Source: Corynebacterium sp. HMSC29G08 (GTDB taxonomy: Bacteria > Actinomycetota > Actinomycetes > Mycobacteriales > Mycobacteriaceae). Taken from it: DNA of 54,120 bases. Shown piece by piece: positions 17,916 to 26,618 of this stretch. The notes below the pieces were generated by a model. It worked only from the letters and a program-made list of their open reading frames with translations, did no database searches and was not told where the DNA came from. The stretch spans positions 1 through 54,120 of the forward strand of contig NZ_KV786233.1 in assembly GCF_001806875.1 (NCBI RefSeq). The letters run 5' to 3'. The position numbers and the translations under genes are program-made. Numbering within the stretch: position 1 is the stretch's first letter; the number at the start of each line of letters is the position of its first letter.

Positions 17916-17921
17916 AGTGTA
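17916..17921 (-). promoter_or_regulatory. -10 hexamer of leaderless amidase transcript
   Basis: On the minus strand TACACT is followed by 8 nt and the ATG at 17907. Confidence 0.5.
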
Positions 17922-17991
17922 GGCCGGGGGTGCGCTGGTAGATTTGGGGGCGTTACGTTTTTCAAACGACCATGAAGGTAGGAACTGACCC

Positions 17992-18549
17992 ATGATTGAT
18001 GACGTGCTGCTTAACGCCGAAGAGAAAATGACTGCTTCGGTGGAGCACACCCGCGGCGAGCTGGCTTCCATCCGCACCGGACGTGCGAACCCGGCCATGT
18101 TCAACGGCGTTATGGCGGATTTCTACGGTGCGCCGACGCCGATCAACCAGATGGCAACGGTTTCGGTGCCGGAGCCGCGCATGCTCATCATCAAGCCGTT
18201 TGACCCGTCCACCATGCGCGATATTGAAGATGCGATCCGTAACTCCGACCTGGGCGTGAACCCGACGGATGACGGTCATGTGATCCGCGTGACTATCCCG
18301 CAGCTGACGGAGGAGCGCCGCAAGGACCTGGTAAAGCAGGCCAAGCAGAAGGGTGAGGAGGGCAAGGTTGCCATCCGTAACGTGCGCCGCCAGGGCATGG
18401 AGTCCCTGAAGAAGATCCAGAAGGACGGCGACGCAGGCGAGGACGACGTGCAGACCGCTGAGAAGGCTCTGGACAAGACCACGCAGGGCTACGTTGCACA
18501 GATTGATGATTTGGTTTCCAAGAAGGAAACCGAGTTGATGGAGGTCTAA
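17992..18549 (+). CDS. frr: ribosome recycling factor
   Basis: A 185-residue RRF that splits the post-termination ribosome with EF-G. The family pattern is complete: [17 protein letters not shown], a beta segment with [15 protein letters not shown], then [19 protein letters not shown] and [23 protein letters not shown] precedes the ATG. cdsA starts 7 nt after the stop, so the two are probably co-transcribed. Confidence 0.97.
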   Translation: MIDDVLLNAEEKMTASVEHTRGELASIRTGRANPAMFNGVMADFYGAPTPINQMATVSVPEPRMLIIKPFDPSTMRDIEDAIRNSDLGVNPTDDGHVIRVTIPQLTEERRKDLVKQAKQKGEEGKVAIRNVRRQGMESLKKIQKDGDAGEDDVQTAEKALDKTTQGYVAQIDDLVSKKETELMEV

Positions 18550-18556
18550 ACCTCAA

Positions 18557-19468
18557 GTGTCTATGCACATCCACGCCCCCAAGCCGAAGAACAAGGCGGG
18601 GCGCAACCTGGGCGCTGCGATCACCACGGGTGTGATCCTAGGCGCTGTGGTCATTGCAGCGGTGTTGGTTGGCCCTATGGCGTGGTACCCACTGGTGGCG
18701 GTGGCAGTTGCCTTCGCCATGTGGGAGGTGCTCACCCGGTTGCGTGAGGCCGGATATCAGCAGCCGCGCACGCTGCTGATCATTTTGGGCCAGATAATGC
18801 TGTGGTCCTCGGCGTTCTACGCCAGCGGCGGCTTAGTTGCGGCGTTTGCCATCTCGGTGCTGTTTTTGATGTTCTGGCGCCTGTTTTTCCATACCAGTGG
18901 GCCAGGAACTGACTCGACGGGGCGTTTGAGCCACAGCGCCAACCCGGAGAACTACCTGCGAGACACCGCTGTTGGCATTTTCGTACTGGCATGGATCCCG
19001 CTGTTTGGTTCCTTCGCCGCGATGATCTCGCTGATTGATGAGGGCGGCATTCCCGGTTCCCGTTTCATCATCGCGTTCATGCTGTGCGTGGTGGCCTCCG
19101 ACGTTGGCGGCTACGCCGCCGGCGTGATGTTTGGCACCCACCCGATGGCCCCAGCCGTTAGCCCGAACAAGAGCTGGGAGGGCTTTGCCGGCTCCATGGT
19201 CTTCGGCATGATTACTGGCCTACTTGTGGTGCATTTTATGATCCACGGCCCGTGGTGGCTGGGTCTTGTCATGGGTGCGGCCCTTGTGGTGTGCGCAACC
19301 ATGGGAGATCTGGTTGAAAGCCAGTTCAAGCGTGAGCTTGGCATCAAAGACATGTCCAACCTGCTGCCCGGCCACGGCGGTTTGATGGACCGTTTGGACG
19401 GCATGTTGCCGGCAGCCTGCGCCACGTACGCGTTGCTGAACGCCGCGGTGCTGCTCAACCCGTTCTAG
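18557..19468 (+). CDS. cdsA: phosphatidate cytidylyltransferase
   Basis: A 303-residue integral membrane enzyme making CDP-diacylglycerol from phosphatidate and CTP, the precursor of phosphatidylinositol and cardiolipin. About eight membrane segments. The CDS signature is present near the C-terminus: S-Q-F-K-R-x4-K-D-M-S-N, then PGHGGLMDRLD, preceded by SPNKSWEGFAGS. Start is GTG 18557, with GGAGGT overlapping the frr stop; ATG 18563 is an alternative. Confidence 0.94.
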   Translation: MSMHIHAPKPKNKAGRNLGAAITTGVILGAVVIAAVLVGPMAWYPLVAVAVAFAMWEVLTRLREAGYQQPRTLLIILGQIMLWSSAFYASGGLVAAFAISVLFLMFWRLFFHTSGPGTDSTGRLSHSANPENYLRDTAVGIFVLAWIPLFGSFAAMISLIDEGGIPGSRFIIAFMLCVVASDVGGYAAGVMFGTHPMAPAVSPNKSWEGFAGSMVFGMITGLLVVHFMIHGPWWLGLVMGAALVVCATMGDLVESQFKRELGIKDMSNLLPGHGGLMDRLDGMLPAACATYALLNAAVLLNPF

Positions 19469-19536
19469 CTTTTTCTGGTCCAAGGACTGCTTTAATTCGC
19501 CTGAAGTGGGCTTGACGTGCAACAATGGGGCGCATT

Positions 19537-20640
19537 ATGAGCGATTTTCCCCAGATTAACCTGCTGGCGCCCAAGCGCGGCATGCCGCCGAAGCACTTCG
19601 CGGACCTGAATAAGGAAGAGCGCATTGACGCCTTGAAGGAGCTTGGGCTGCCCAAGTTCCGTGCTGACCAGATTGCGCGCCACTACTACGGCAAGTTTGA
19701 AGCAGACCCGCTGACTATGACGGACCTGCCTGAGGCGCAGCGTCAGGCTGTCAAGGACGCGCTGTTTCCCACGCTGCTGACCCCGGTGCGCAGGGTGGAG
19801 ACCGATAACGGTGACACCACGAAGACCCTCTGGCGTCTGCACAACGGCATCCTGCTGGAGTCCGTGCTTATGCGTTACCCGGACCGCGCCACCTTGTGTA
19901 TTTCTTCCCAGGCTGGTTGCGGCATGGCGTGCCCGTTTTGTGCAACGGGCCAGGGTGGGTTGGACCGCAACCTGTCTACTGCGGAGATTGTGGATCAGGT
20001 GCGCGTTGCAGCAGCCATGATGCAGGAGGAAGGCTCGCGCCTGTCCAACATTGTGTTTATGGGGATGGGGGAGCCGCTGGCGAACTACAAGCGCGTGGTG
20101 TCCGCGGTGCGTCAGATTACCCAGCCGGCTCCAGAAGGCTTTGGCATTTCGCAGCGCAACGTCACGGTGTCCACGGTGGGGTTGGCGCCGCAGATCCGCA
20201 TGCTTGCAGACGAAGGGTTGTCTTGCACCCTGGCCGTCTCCCTGCACACGCCGGATGATGAGCTGCGTGATGAGTTGGTGCCAATGAACAACCGGTGGCC
20301 CGTCTCCGAGGTGCTGGACGCTGCGCGCTACTACGCGGATAAGTCTGGCCGTCGTGTGTCCATTGAGTACGCGCTCATCCGTGACATCAATGATCACAAC
20401 TTCCGAGCCGACATGCTGGGGCAGAAGCTGCACAAGGCACTCGGCCCGAAGGTGCACGTGAATTTGATTCCGTTGAACCCGACGCCGGGTTCGAAGTGGG
20501 ATGCCTCCCCGAAAGATCACCAAGAAGAGTTTGTCCGCCGTGTGATTGCCCAAGGTGTGACCTGCACGGTGCGTGACACCAAGGGCCAGGAGATCGCCGC
20601 GGCCTGTGGCCAGTTGGCGGCAGACGAGAAGGCCGGTTAG
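19537..20640 (+). CDS. rlmN: dual-specificity 23S rRNA/tRNA adenine-C2 methyltransferase RlmN
   Basis: A 367-residue radical SAM enzyme that methylates C2 of A2503 in 23S rRNA and A37 in some tRNAs. The radical SAM cysteines are in [19 protein letters not shown] near residue 123 (CxxxCxxC). [11 protein letters not shown] and the [17 protein letters not shown] region follow, and a late cysteine in [16 protein letters not shown] acts in methyl transfer. I chose ATG 19537 because [15 protein letters not shown] matches the family start; ATG 19525 adds four residues and cannot be excluded. Confidence 0.94.
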   Translation: MSDFPQINLLAPKRGMPPKHFADLNKEERIDALKELGLPKFRADQIARHYYGKFEADPLTMTDLPEAQRQAVKDALFPTLLTPVRRVETDNGDTTKTLWRLHNGILLESVLMRYPDRATLCISSQAGCGMACPFCATGQGGLDRNLSTAEIVDQVRVAAAMMQEEGSRLSNIVFMGMGEPLANYKRVVSAVRQITQPAPEGFGISQRNVTVSTVGLAPQIRMLADEGLSCTLAVSLHTPDDELRDELVPMNNRWPVSEVLDAARYYADKSGRRVSIEYALIRDINDHNFRADMLGQKLHKALGPKVHVNLIPLNPTPGSKWDASPKDHQEEFVRRVIAQGVTCTVRDTKGQEIAAACGQLAADEKAG

Positions 20641-20664
20641 GCAGCTGGTGGCCCACCGGCTGCC
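20640..20664 (+). terminator. strong hairpin right after rlmN
   Basis: GGCAGC-T-GGTGG-C-CCACC-G-GCTGCC forms a nearly perfect stem beginning at the last base of the rlmN stop codon. No T tract follows, so it may be a 3'-end-protecting structure or a factor-dependent terminator. Confidence 0.5.
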
Positions 20665-20973
20665 CGTGGTGCCGCGAATTACTCGTGCGAACCCCGAAAA
20701 CTCTACAGTAAGGATCCTCTTATGGTATTTGGGGCGTGTCGCAAGAATTTAGGCCCATTTAATTCATCACACGTAAAGGTACGTAAAAATGCCTATATTC
20801 TGCCTAAATAAAATGGTGATTAGTCACCTAATCTGCCCTAAGGAATCGGCCGCATCATGAATATTTGCCTCTAAACGGAGACATTCTGGCAATAGGCTTA
20901 ACGCTTAACCAGATTTTGACCTCTGTGTTCTTAAGTATTCGTGTCAGGTGGACGCCAGGTGAGTCCCTACCTT
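20665..20973. other. AT-rich intergenic region between rlmN and the FAD monooxygenase
   Basis: About 310 bp, visibly richer in A and T than its surroundings. It holds a possible 29-codon reading frame (20722-20811) with TACAGT and AAGGA upstream, and a small inverted repeat GATTAG-TCAC-CTAATC at 20818-20833. No recognised gene. Confidence 0.45.
20818..20833. promoter_or_regulatory. small inverted repeat, operator-like
   Basis: GATTAG-TCAC-CTAATC with 6-bp arms, and overlapping it GGTGA-TTAG-TCACC with 5-bp arms. The two nested palindromes suggest a protein-binding site; there is no gene immediately downstream. Confidence 0.3.
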
Positions 20974-21052
20974 AAACATCGGATAGCAAACATCGGATAA
21001 GTCCGTTTTGCGGCCTTTTTCGGGCCTATCCGATGTTTGCTATCCGATGTTT
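20974..21052. repeat. four copies of a 12-mer arranged as direct and inverted repeats
   Basis: AAACATCGGATA occurs at 20974-20985 and 20988-20999, separated by GC. Its exact reverse complement occurs at 21027-21038 and 21041-21052, again separated by GC. The whole forms a perfect 26-bp inverted repeat with a 27-bp spacer. The right arm ends 24 bp before the -10 of the monooxygenase gene. It may be a multi-site operator or, in RNA, a long stem. Confidence 0.95.
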
Positions 21053-21076
21053 GCGTGCCGCACCCTTAACCCCCAC

Positions 21077-21082
21077 TAGACT
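21077..21082 (+). promoter_or_regulatory. -10 hexamer of leaderless FAD monooxygenase transcript
   Basis: TAGACT is followed by 8 nt and the ATG at 21091. Confidence 0.55.
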
Positions 21083-21090
21083 CGTAGCCC

Positions 21091-22203
21091 ATGAGGATAG
21101 GCATCATCGGTGCTGGCATTGCCGGCCTCGCGCTGGGGGCGGCGCTGCACCGGGCGGGCATAGACGTGCAGATTTACGAAGAGCATGCGCAGATCCGCAG
21201 CGGCGGTGCCGGCATCACGCTCGCGCCGAACGGGCTCGCCGCCCTCGACGCCTTAGGTATAGGTGCAGACTTCCGCGCGCTGCAGCTGCAACAAGCACCA
21301 CTACAAGGCGGGATCCGGAATCCGCAGGGAGACTGGCTTACGCGCATCTCCCCGCAAATCACGCGCGCCTCGCTCGCGCTCGACCGCACCACACTCCACT
21401 CGCTGCTGGTCGCAGGCATCCCAAGCTCGCGCGTCCACACCTCTGCTGCGGCTGTGGGCGTCGACGCCAGATCCGGCACAGTCACCTTTGCCGACGGCTC
21501 GGAGGCAAGATTCGACGTCGTGGTGGGCGCAGACGGGATCCGCAGCGCGGTGCGCGCCACCTGCTTCGACGATCCCGGCATGACCTACGCTGGCTACAAC
21601 ACGTGGCGCGCGATCACCGAAGAGGTGCCGCTTGACGCCGGGTTCGAGACCTGGGGAACTCGCGCCCGCTTCGGGGCCGTCCCGCTTCACGACGGTCACG
21701 CCTACTGGTTCGCCGTCACCTCCGGCCCAGAAGCCCAACCTGGCACCCAGGCGCTGCACCAACTACACGCGACCTTCGCGCAGTGGCACGACCCGATCCC
21801 CGCGCTACTGCGCGCAACCCCAAAGGCGTCGATACAGTACTTGCCCATTCATGAGCTCGCGAAACCACTCCCGAGCTACCACAACGAGAAGGTCGTGCTG
21901 ATCGGGGATGCGGCGCACGCCATGACGCCAAACCTCGGGCAGGGCGCATGCCAGGGTCTCGAAGACGCTGCAGTCCTCGCCCGGCTGCTGCGCGCAGGCA
22001 GTACGGACTTTTCTGCCTATGACACGCACCGGCGCCGCCGCAGCCAACAGATTGCGCGCCAGTCGCGGCTGATCGGACGGGCATTACATACCGGCGGCGA
22101 CCGAGTGACTGCCGCCCGAAACTGGATCCTCAAGCACGTGCCCGATGCGGTAACCAACAGGCAGGTGCAAGCGGTGACTGCGTGGGCAGTGCCGGAGATG
22201 TGA
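21091..22203 (+). CDS. FAD-dependent monooxygenase (PHBH-like group)
   Basis: A 370-residue flavoprotein hydroxylase. The FAD-binding Rossmann motif GIIGAGIAGLALG starts at residue 4, the DG motif is VVVGADGIRSAVR near 148, and the GD motif is VVLIGDAAHAMTPNLGQGACQGLEDA near 268. This set defines the class A monooxygenases acting on aromatic or polyketide-like substrates. The actual substrate is unknown. The gene stands alone behind a TAGACT leaderless promoter and the four-copy 12-mer repeat, and ends before a bidirectional terminator. An acquired gene is possible, as the flanking region is AT-rich. Confidence 0.9.
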   Translation: MRIGIIGAGIAGLALGAALHRAGIDVQIYEEHAQIRSGGAGITLAPNGLAALDALGIGADFRALQLQQAPLQGGIRNPQGDWLTRISPQITRASLALDRTTLHSLLVAGIPSSRVHTSAAAVGVDARSGTVTFADGSEARFDVVVGADGIRSAVRATCFDDPGMTYAGYNTWRAITEEVPLDAGFETWGTRARFGAVPLHDGHAYWFAVTSGPEAQPGTQALHQLHATFAQWHDPIPALLRATPKASIQYLPIHELAKPLPSYHNEKVVLIGDAAHAMTPNLGQGACQGLEDAAVLARLLRAGSTDFSAYDTHRRRRSQQIARQSRLIGRALHTGGDRVTAARNWILKHVPDAVTNRQVQAVTAWAVPEM

Positions 22204-22327
22204 CCGAGGCGGCTCCAAACGGAACAGCACCGCGCGAGCAGCGAGGCCCTCGTGTTGCCGCGGCCCGTGAAAATATACGCATCGAAGAAGAGGCGTTTCC
22301 CCGTTTCCCTCCAGGTACCAGGCAACG

Positions 22328-22356
22328 AAAAAACCCGGCCTCGCAGGCCGGGTTTT
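22328..22356. terminator. bidirectional terminator between the monooxygenase and DUF2631 genes
   Basis: AAAAAACCCGGCC-tcgca-GGCCGGGTTTT. A 9-bp stem with an A run on the left and T run on the right, so it can act for both converging genes. Confidence 0.9.
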
Positions 22357-22386
22357 GTTATGTCTAGCTTCGACTAGCGCGGGAGA

Positions 22387-22812
22387 CTATTTCTGCGGGG
22401 CACGCAGGTGTGCGACGCGAGCCGGGTCGATGTTGAGGGCGCGCAGTTCACGCTCACCCAGATCGGCGTAGACACCGGAGAGCGTCTTCTGGTCGTATGC
22501 CCAGTCCGGCTCCTGGTGGCCAACCGGCTTGTTGTGCGCGGTGACGGTGCGGACCTGGTTCAGCTTCGGCTGGGTTGCCAGAAGAATCAGACCAAGTGCG
22601 ATGACCACTGCGAGGGTGATCAGCCAGATGGTCTCTACGTGACCCTCGTGGTTACCAAAGTTGAACCCGATGAGGGCGATGACGGAAATCCAGCCTACGA
22701 CCTGGATGACGCCGTTGCCGGCTTCGCTCCAGCCAAAGCGGGCGGATGGGACATCTGCCTCAGATACGCCGTTGTACACCTGAGGTGCGTTGTCGAGAGC
22801 GTGGTTGGCCAC
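22387..22812 (-). CDS. DUF2631 family membrane protein
   Basis: A 141-residue actinobacterial protein with two membrane segments (about 36-52 and 63-81) and a hydrophilic C-terminal half, which may face the cytoplasm. DUF2631 proteins are found beside dxr in corynebacteria and mycobacteria; their function is unknown. The GTG at 22812 is preceded by AAGGAGTTTGGCT, a clear ribosome binding site; the longer frame adds an implausible N-terminus. It diverges from dxr. Confidence 0.8.
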   Translation of the reverse strand: MANHALDNAPQVYNGVSEADVPSARFGWSEAGNGVIQVVGWISVIALIGFNFGNHEGHVETIWLITLAVVIALGLILLATQPKLNQVRTVTAHNKPVGHQEPDWAYDQKTLSGVYADLGERELRALNIDPARVAHLRAPQK

Positions 22813-22962
22813 AGCCAAACTCCTTCGTGCTGAGCAATTGGAAAACAATTGGAACTATTTGCAACAGTATTGGCCCTATTCTTTCACATGGGCTGGTCAG
22901 TTTGCGAGTGAATACCCCCTAAACGTCCGAAAGTTTTACCGCTTGTGGAGCAGACTGGAACA

Positions 22963-24174
22963 ATGGCGGGTGTGAGACGCATTCTGATTCTGGGTTCAAC
23001 GGGCTCTATTGGCACGCAGGCACTTGAGGTTATTGAGGCCAATCCTGCGGATTTCATGGTGGTGGGCATTGCGGCTGCGGGAAGTAACCCGCAGCAGATT
23101 ATCGACCAAGCGCGTGCGCACGGCCTGCGGCCCGATCAGGTGGCGGTGCAGCGGGATGACGCTGCGCAGCAAGTCAGTGACGCTCTCGGCGGCGCGGTGA
23201 TTGCCGGCCAGGAAGCTGCACGCGAGCTCATTGAGACACACGAAGCGGATGTGGTGCTCAACGCGCTTGTGGGGGCGGCGGGGCTGAGCTCAACGCTTGC
23301 GGCGCTGGAGACAAGCGCGGTGCTGGCGTTGGCTAATAAGGAGTCCTTAGTTGCCGGTGGTTCGCTGGTGTTGAACAAGGCGCGCCAGGGGCAGCTGGTG
23401 CCGGTGGATTCGGAGCATTCAGCGATGGCGCAGTGTCTCCGCGCAGGCCACCCGGAAGATTTCGCGCGTTTTGTACTTACGGCTTCTGGCGGCCCGTTCC
23501 GTGGGCGTACGCGTGAGCAGATGATGGGGGTGAGCCCGCAGGAGGCGGTCACACACCCGACGTGGTCCATGGGCACGATGAACACGATCAATTCGGCCAC
23601 CATGGTCAACAAGGGCCTTGAGCTGATTGAGGCGGCGATGCTGTTCGGCATTGATCCGGACATTATTGATGTCACCGTGCACCCCCAGTCCGTGATCCAC
23701 TCCATGGTCACGTTTGTGGATGGGGCGTCGATTGCGCAGGCTTCGCCGCCGTCGATGAAGATGCCGATTGCGCATGCGTTGGCGTGGCCGCGTCGTGTAG
23801 CAAAGGCACAGCAGGCGCTTGATTTCAGTGAAGCACACACGTGGACGTTTGAGCCGCTGGATGCCAAGGCGTTTCCGGCGGTGGAGCTTGCGCGCGAGTC
23901 GGTGAAGCGCGGCGAGCCGTATCCGGCGGTGTACAACGCGGCGAATGAGGTTGCGGTAGATGCGTTTTTTGCCGGTCGCATTGCGTTTCCGCACATTGTT
24001 GATGTGGTGGAGCAGGTGCTTTTGCTTTTCGACGCCGACGGCAACCCTCCCCAACCCCCAACCACCGTCGAAGCCGTCTTGGGGGCGGATAGGCGTGCAC
24101 GCCACTTGGCTGCTGAAGTGATTGAGGGAATCGCTGCGCAGTTCAAGGCTGATGGTGCAAAGGCGGATGCGTAG
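22963..24174 (+). CDS. dxr: 1-deoxy-D-xylulose 5-phosphate reductoisomerase
   Basis: A 403-residue enzyme of the methylerythritol phosphate pathway, converting DXP to MEP with NADPH. Motifs: [13 protein letters not shown] near residue 8, [12 protein letters not shown] near 120, [22 protein letters not shown] and the flexible loop [23 protein letters not shown]. The ATG at 22963 has CAGACT 6 nt upstream, a weaker version of the leaderless pattern; GTG 22972 is an alternative. rseP starts at the base after the stop codon, and ispG follows, so two isoprenoid enzymes flank a site-2 protease. Confidence 0.95.
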   Translation: MAGVRRILILGSTGSIGTQALEVIEANPADFMVVGIAAAGSNPQQIIDQARAHGLRPDQVAVQRDDAAQQVSDALGGAVIAGQEAARELIETHEADVVLNALVGAAGLSSTLAALETSAVLALANKESLVAGGSLVLNKARQGQLVPVDSEHSAMAQCLRAGHPEDFARFVLTASGGPFRGRTREQMMGVSPQEAVTHPTWSMGTMNTINSATMVNKGLELIEAAMLFGIDPDIIDVTVHPQSVIHSMVTFVDGASIAQASPPSMKMPIAHALAWPRRVAKAQQALDFSEAHTWTFEPLDAKAFPAVELARESVKRGEPYPAVYNAANEVAVDAFFAGRIAFPHIVDVVEQVLLLFDADGNPPQPPTTVEAVLGADRRARHLAAEVIEGIAAQFKADGAKADA

Positions 24175-25383
24175 GTGGGGGCGCTTGGCATAGTGCTGTT
24201 CGCGCTGGGGATTGCGGTGTCGATTGCGCTGCACGAGGCGGGGCACATGTTTACAGCGCGTGCTTTTGGCATGCGGGTGCGCCGCTACTTCATTGGCTTT
24301 GGTCCAACGGTGTGGTCAACGAAACGCGGGCATACGGAGTACGGCATTGCTGCACTGCCGTTTGGTGGGTTTTGTGACATTGCGGGCATGACGGCGCTAG
24401 ATCCGGTAACGGAGGAGGAAGCGCCACATGCCATGGTGAGCAAGCCGTGGTGGCAGCGGGTGATCGTCATGACCGGCGGCATTGTGATGAACCTGCTGAT
24501 TGGCGTGGTGATCATCTACATGGTGGCCACGATGTCGGGGATTCCCAACCCGTACGCGGACCGCACGCCACGAGTCGGTGAGCTGACGTGTACGTCGGAT
24601 CAGGTGGATGAGACAACGCTTGCGCCCTGCACTGGGCAGGGCCCCGCATATGCGGCGGGACTGCGCTCAGGCGACGCGCTGGTTGCGGTTGACGGCGAAG
24701 AGATCACCGCGTTTGCGCAGTTGCGGGATTACGTGATGACTCGCCCAGGTGAAACCGTAGAGGTCACGGTTGAGCGAAACGGTGAGCACAAAGACTTCGC
24801 CGTGGAAGTCCAGGCGGTCAAGCGCTTAAACCCGCAGACAGGCGAGGAAATAGAAGCTGGCGCGATTGGTGTAGGCCTTGCGCCCGTGCCGGATGCGATG
24901 AAGCGCTTCGGCCCCGTTGATGCGATCCCGGCCACCGCGAAGTTCACCGGTGAGATGCTCGGGGCTACGGTCGATGGGCTCATTGCGTTTCCGGGCAAGA
25001 TCCCGGGAGTCGTGGCTTCCATGTTTGGCGCGGAGCGCGACGTGGAAGGCCCGATTAGTGTCATCGGGGCGTCGCGCACCGGTGGAGAACTTGCGGCAAA
25101 CAGCTTGTGGCCGGTGTTTTTCCTCATGCTGGCCAGCCTGAACTTCTTTCTTGCGCTGTTTAACCTTGTGCCGCTGCCGCCTTTGGATGGTGGCCATATC
25201 GCGGTGATTTTCTACGAGAAGATCCGAGACTTTTTCCGGCGCCTGCGTGGTTTGCCGCCGGGTCCGCCGGCGAACTACGAAAAGCTCATGCCGTTGACCT
25301 ACACAATCGCCGGGCTCCTGCTGATCGTTGGTGTGCTTGTCATGGCGGCGGACGTGGTGAACCCTGTGAAGCTTTTGGGCTAA
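24175..25383 (+). CDS. rseP: site-2 zinc metalloprotease (RseP/Rip1 type)
   Basis: A 402-residue intramembrane protease that cleaves membrane-anchored anti-sigma factors; Rip1 (Rv2869c) is the mycobacterial counterpart at this locus. The zinc motif HEAGH (H20-H24) lies in the first membrane helix and the partner [12 protein letters not shown] lies near 325-336. A PDZ domain sits between, around [20 protein letters not shown]. The GTG start directly follows the dxr stop, so translation is likely coupled. Its TAA stop is also the first half of the ispG -10. Confidence 0.94.
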   Translation: MGALGIVLFALGIAVSIALHEAGHMFTARAFGMRVRRYFIGFGPTVWSTKRGHTEYGIAALPFGGFCDIAGMTALDPVTEEEAPHAMVSKPWWQRVIVMTGGIVMNLLIGVVIIYMVATMSGIPNPYADRTPRVGELTCTSDQVDETTLAPCTGQGPAYAAGLRSGDALVAVDGEEITAFAQLRDYVMTRPGETVEVTVERNGEHKDFAVEVQAVKRLNPQTGEEIEAGAIGVGLAPVPDAMKRFGPVDAIPATAKFTGEMLGATVDGLIAFPGKIPGVVASMFGAERDVEGPISVIGASRTGGELAANSLWPVFFLMLASLNFFLALFNLVPLPPLDGGHIAVIFYEKIRDFFRRLRGLPPGPPANYEKLMPLTYTIAGLLLIVGVLVMAADVVNPVKLLG

Positions 25384-25386
25384 GGT
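25381..25386 (+). promoter_or_regulatory. -10 hexamer of ispG overlapping the rseP stop codon
   Basis: TAAGGT begins with the TAA that ends rseP and is followed by 7 nt and the ispG ATG at 25394. Confidence 0.5.
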
Positions 25387-25393
25387 AAACCGC

Positions 25394-26557
25394 ATGAATC
25401 TCCCCATCGGTTTAGGTATTCCAGAAGGCCCGCCGCCGACGTTGGCGCCGCGCCGCAAGACGCGTCAGCTGATGGTTGGTGGGGTAGGCGTTGGGTCGGA
25501 CCACCCGATCACGGTGCAGTCCATGACCACGACAAAGACGCATGACATTAACGCCACGCTGCAGCAGATCGCGCAGCTGGCAACTGCGGGGTGTGACATT
25601 GTTCGTGTCGCCTGCCCGAAGACGGTGGACGCGGAAGCGTTGCCGGCGATTGCTGCAAAGTCTCCGATTCCGGTGATTGCAGATATTCACTTCCAGCCGA
25701 AGTACATCTTCGCTGCGATTGACGCGGGCTGTGCCGCGGTACGTGTGAACCCCGGCAACATCAAGGAGTTTGACGGCCGCGTCAAAGAGGTAGCGAAGGC
25801 TGCGGGGGATGCAGGAATTCCGATCCGTATTGGTGTCAACGGTGGCTCCTTGGACAAGCGCCTGCTGGAGAAGTACGGCAAGGCTACGCCGGAGGCGCTG
25901 GTAGAGTCCGCGATTTGGGAGGCCGGTCTGTTCGAGGAGTACGGCTACGGCGATATCGCGATCTCTGTGAAGCACTCCGACCCCGTGCTAATGGTGGAGG
26001 CCTACCGTCAGCTGGCGGAGAAGACGGATTACCCGCTGCACCTCGGTGTGACGGAGGCGGGCCCGAAGTTCATGGGCACGATCAAGTCTTCCGTGGCCTT
26101 CGGCGCACTGCTGTCGCAGGGTATTGGAGACACGATTCGTGTCTCCCTTTCCGCGGACCCGGTGGAGGAGATCAAGGTGGGTGATCAAATTCTGCAGTCG
26201 CTGAACCTGCGCCCGCGCAAGCTTGAGATCGTCTCCTGCCCGTCCTGTGGTCGCGCTCAGGTGGATGTGTACAAGCTGGCTGAGGAGGTAACCGCTGGCC
26301 TGGACGGCATGGAGTTCCCGCTCCGCGTTGCCGTGATGGGATGTGTTGTCAACGGTCCTGGTGAGGCCCGTGACGCGGATCTCGGCGTGGCGTCGGGCAA
26401 CGGCAAGGGCCAGATCTTTGTCAAGGGCGAGGTTGTGGAAACCGTGCCGGAGTCCAAGATCGTGGAGACCCTGATCGCGCACGCGCTGCGTATCGCTGAG
26501 GAGCAGGGGCTGGAGGAAGTGGCTGGGACCAAGGCAGAGGTCAAGGTTACTCGCTAG
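25394..26557 (+). CDS. ispG: 4-hydroxy-3-methylbut-2-enyl diphosphate synthase (IspG/GcpE)
   Basis: A 387-residue iron-sulfur enzyme of the MEP pathway. The TIM-barrel part starts with the conserved [13 protein letters not shown] ([12 protein letters not shown]) and contains [12 protein letters not shown] and VRVNPGNIK. The [4Fe-4S] ligands are in SCPSCGR near 280 and [10 protein letters not shown] near 316. The ATG is 7 nt after TAAGGT, so ispG may have its own leaderless promoter as well as read-through from dxr-rseP. A hairpin at 26580 ends the unit. Confidence 0.96.
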   Translation: MNLPIGLGIPEGPPPTLAPRRKTRQLMVGGVGVGSDHPITVQSMTTTKTHDINATLQQIAQLATAGCDIVRVACPKTVDAEALPAIAAKSPIPVIADIHFQPKYIFAAIDAGCAAVRVNPGNIKEFDGRVKEVAKAAGDAGIPIRIGVNGGSLDKRLLEKYGKATPEALVESAIWEAGLFEEYGYGDIAISVKHSDPVLMVEAYRQLAEKTDYPLHLGVTEAGPKFMGTIKSSVAFGALLSQGIGDTIRVSLSADPVEEIKVGDQILQSLNLRPRKLEIVSCPSCGRAQVDVYKLAEEVTAGLDGMEFPLRVAVMGCVVNGPGEARDADLGVASGNGKGQIFVKGEVVETVPESKIVETLIAHALRIAEEQGLEEVAGTKAEVKVTR

Positions 26558-26579
26558 ACGCGTTCCGACATGGTTGTGG

Positions 26580-26617
26580 CAGCGCCGGGGAGACTCTCGG
26601 CGCTGTTACGTTTTTGT
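26580..26617 (+). terminator. terminator after ispG, overlapping the next promoter
   Basis: CAGCGCCG-gggagactct-CGGCGCTG followed by TTACGTTTTTGT. The 8-bp perfect stem with a T-rich tail ends ispG transcription, and its tail contains TACGTT, the likely -10 of the next gene. Confidence 0.7.
26607..26612 (+). promoter_or_regulatory. -10 hexamer of the penicillin-binding lipoprotein gene
   Basis: TACGTT is followed by 6 nt and the ATG at 26619, in the T-rich tail of the ispG terminator. Confidence 0.4.
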
Positions 26618-26618
26618 C

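Noticed and set aside
23136..24272. Long minus-strand frame across dxr
   Set aside because: Complementary-strand shadow with Ser/Ala-rich product; dxr on the plus strand has all family motifs.
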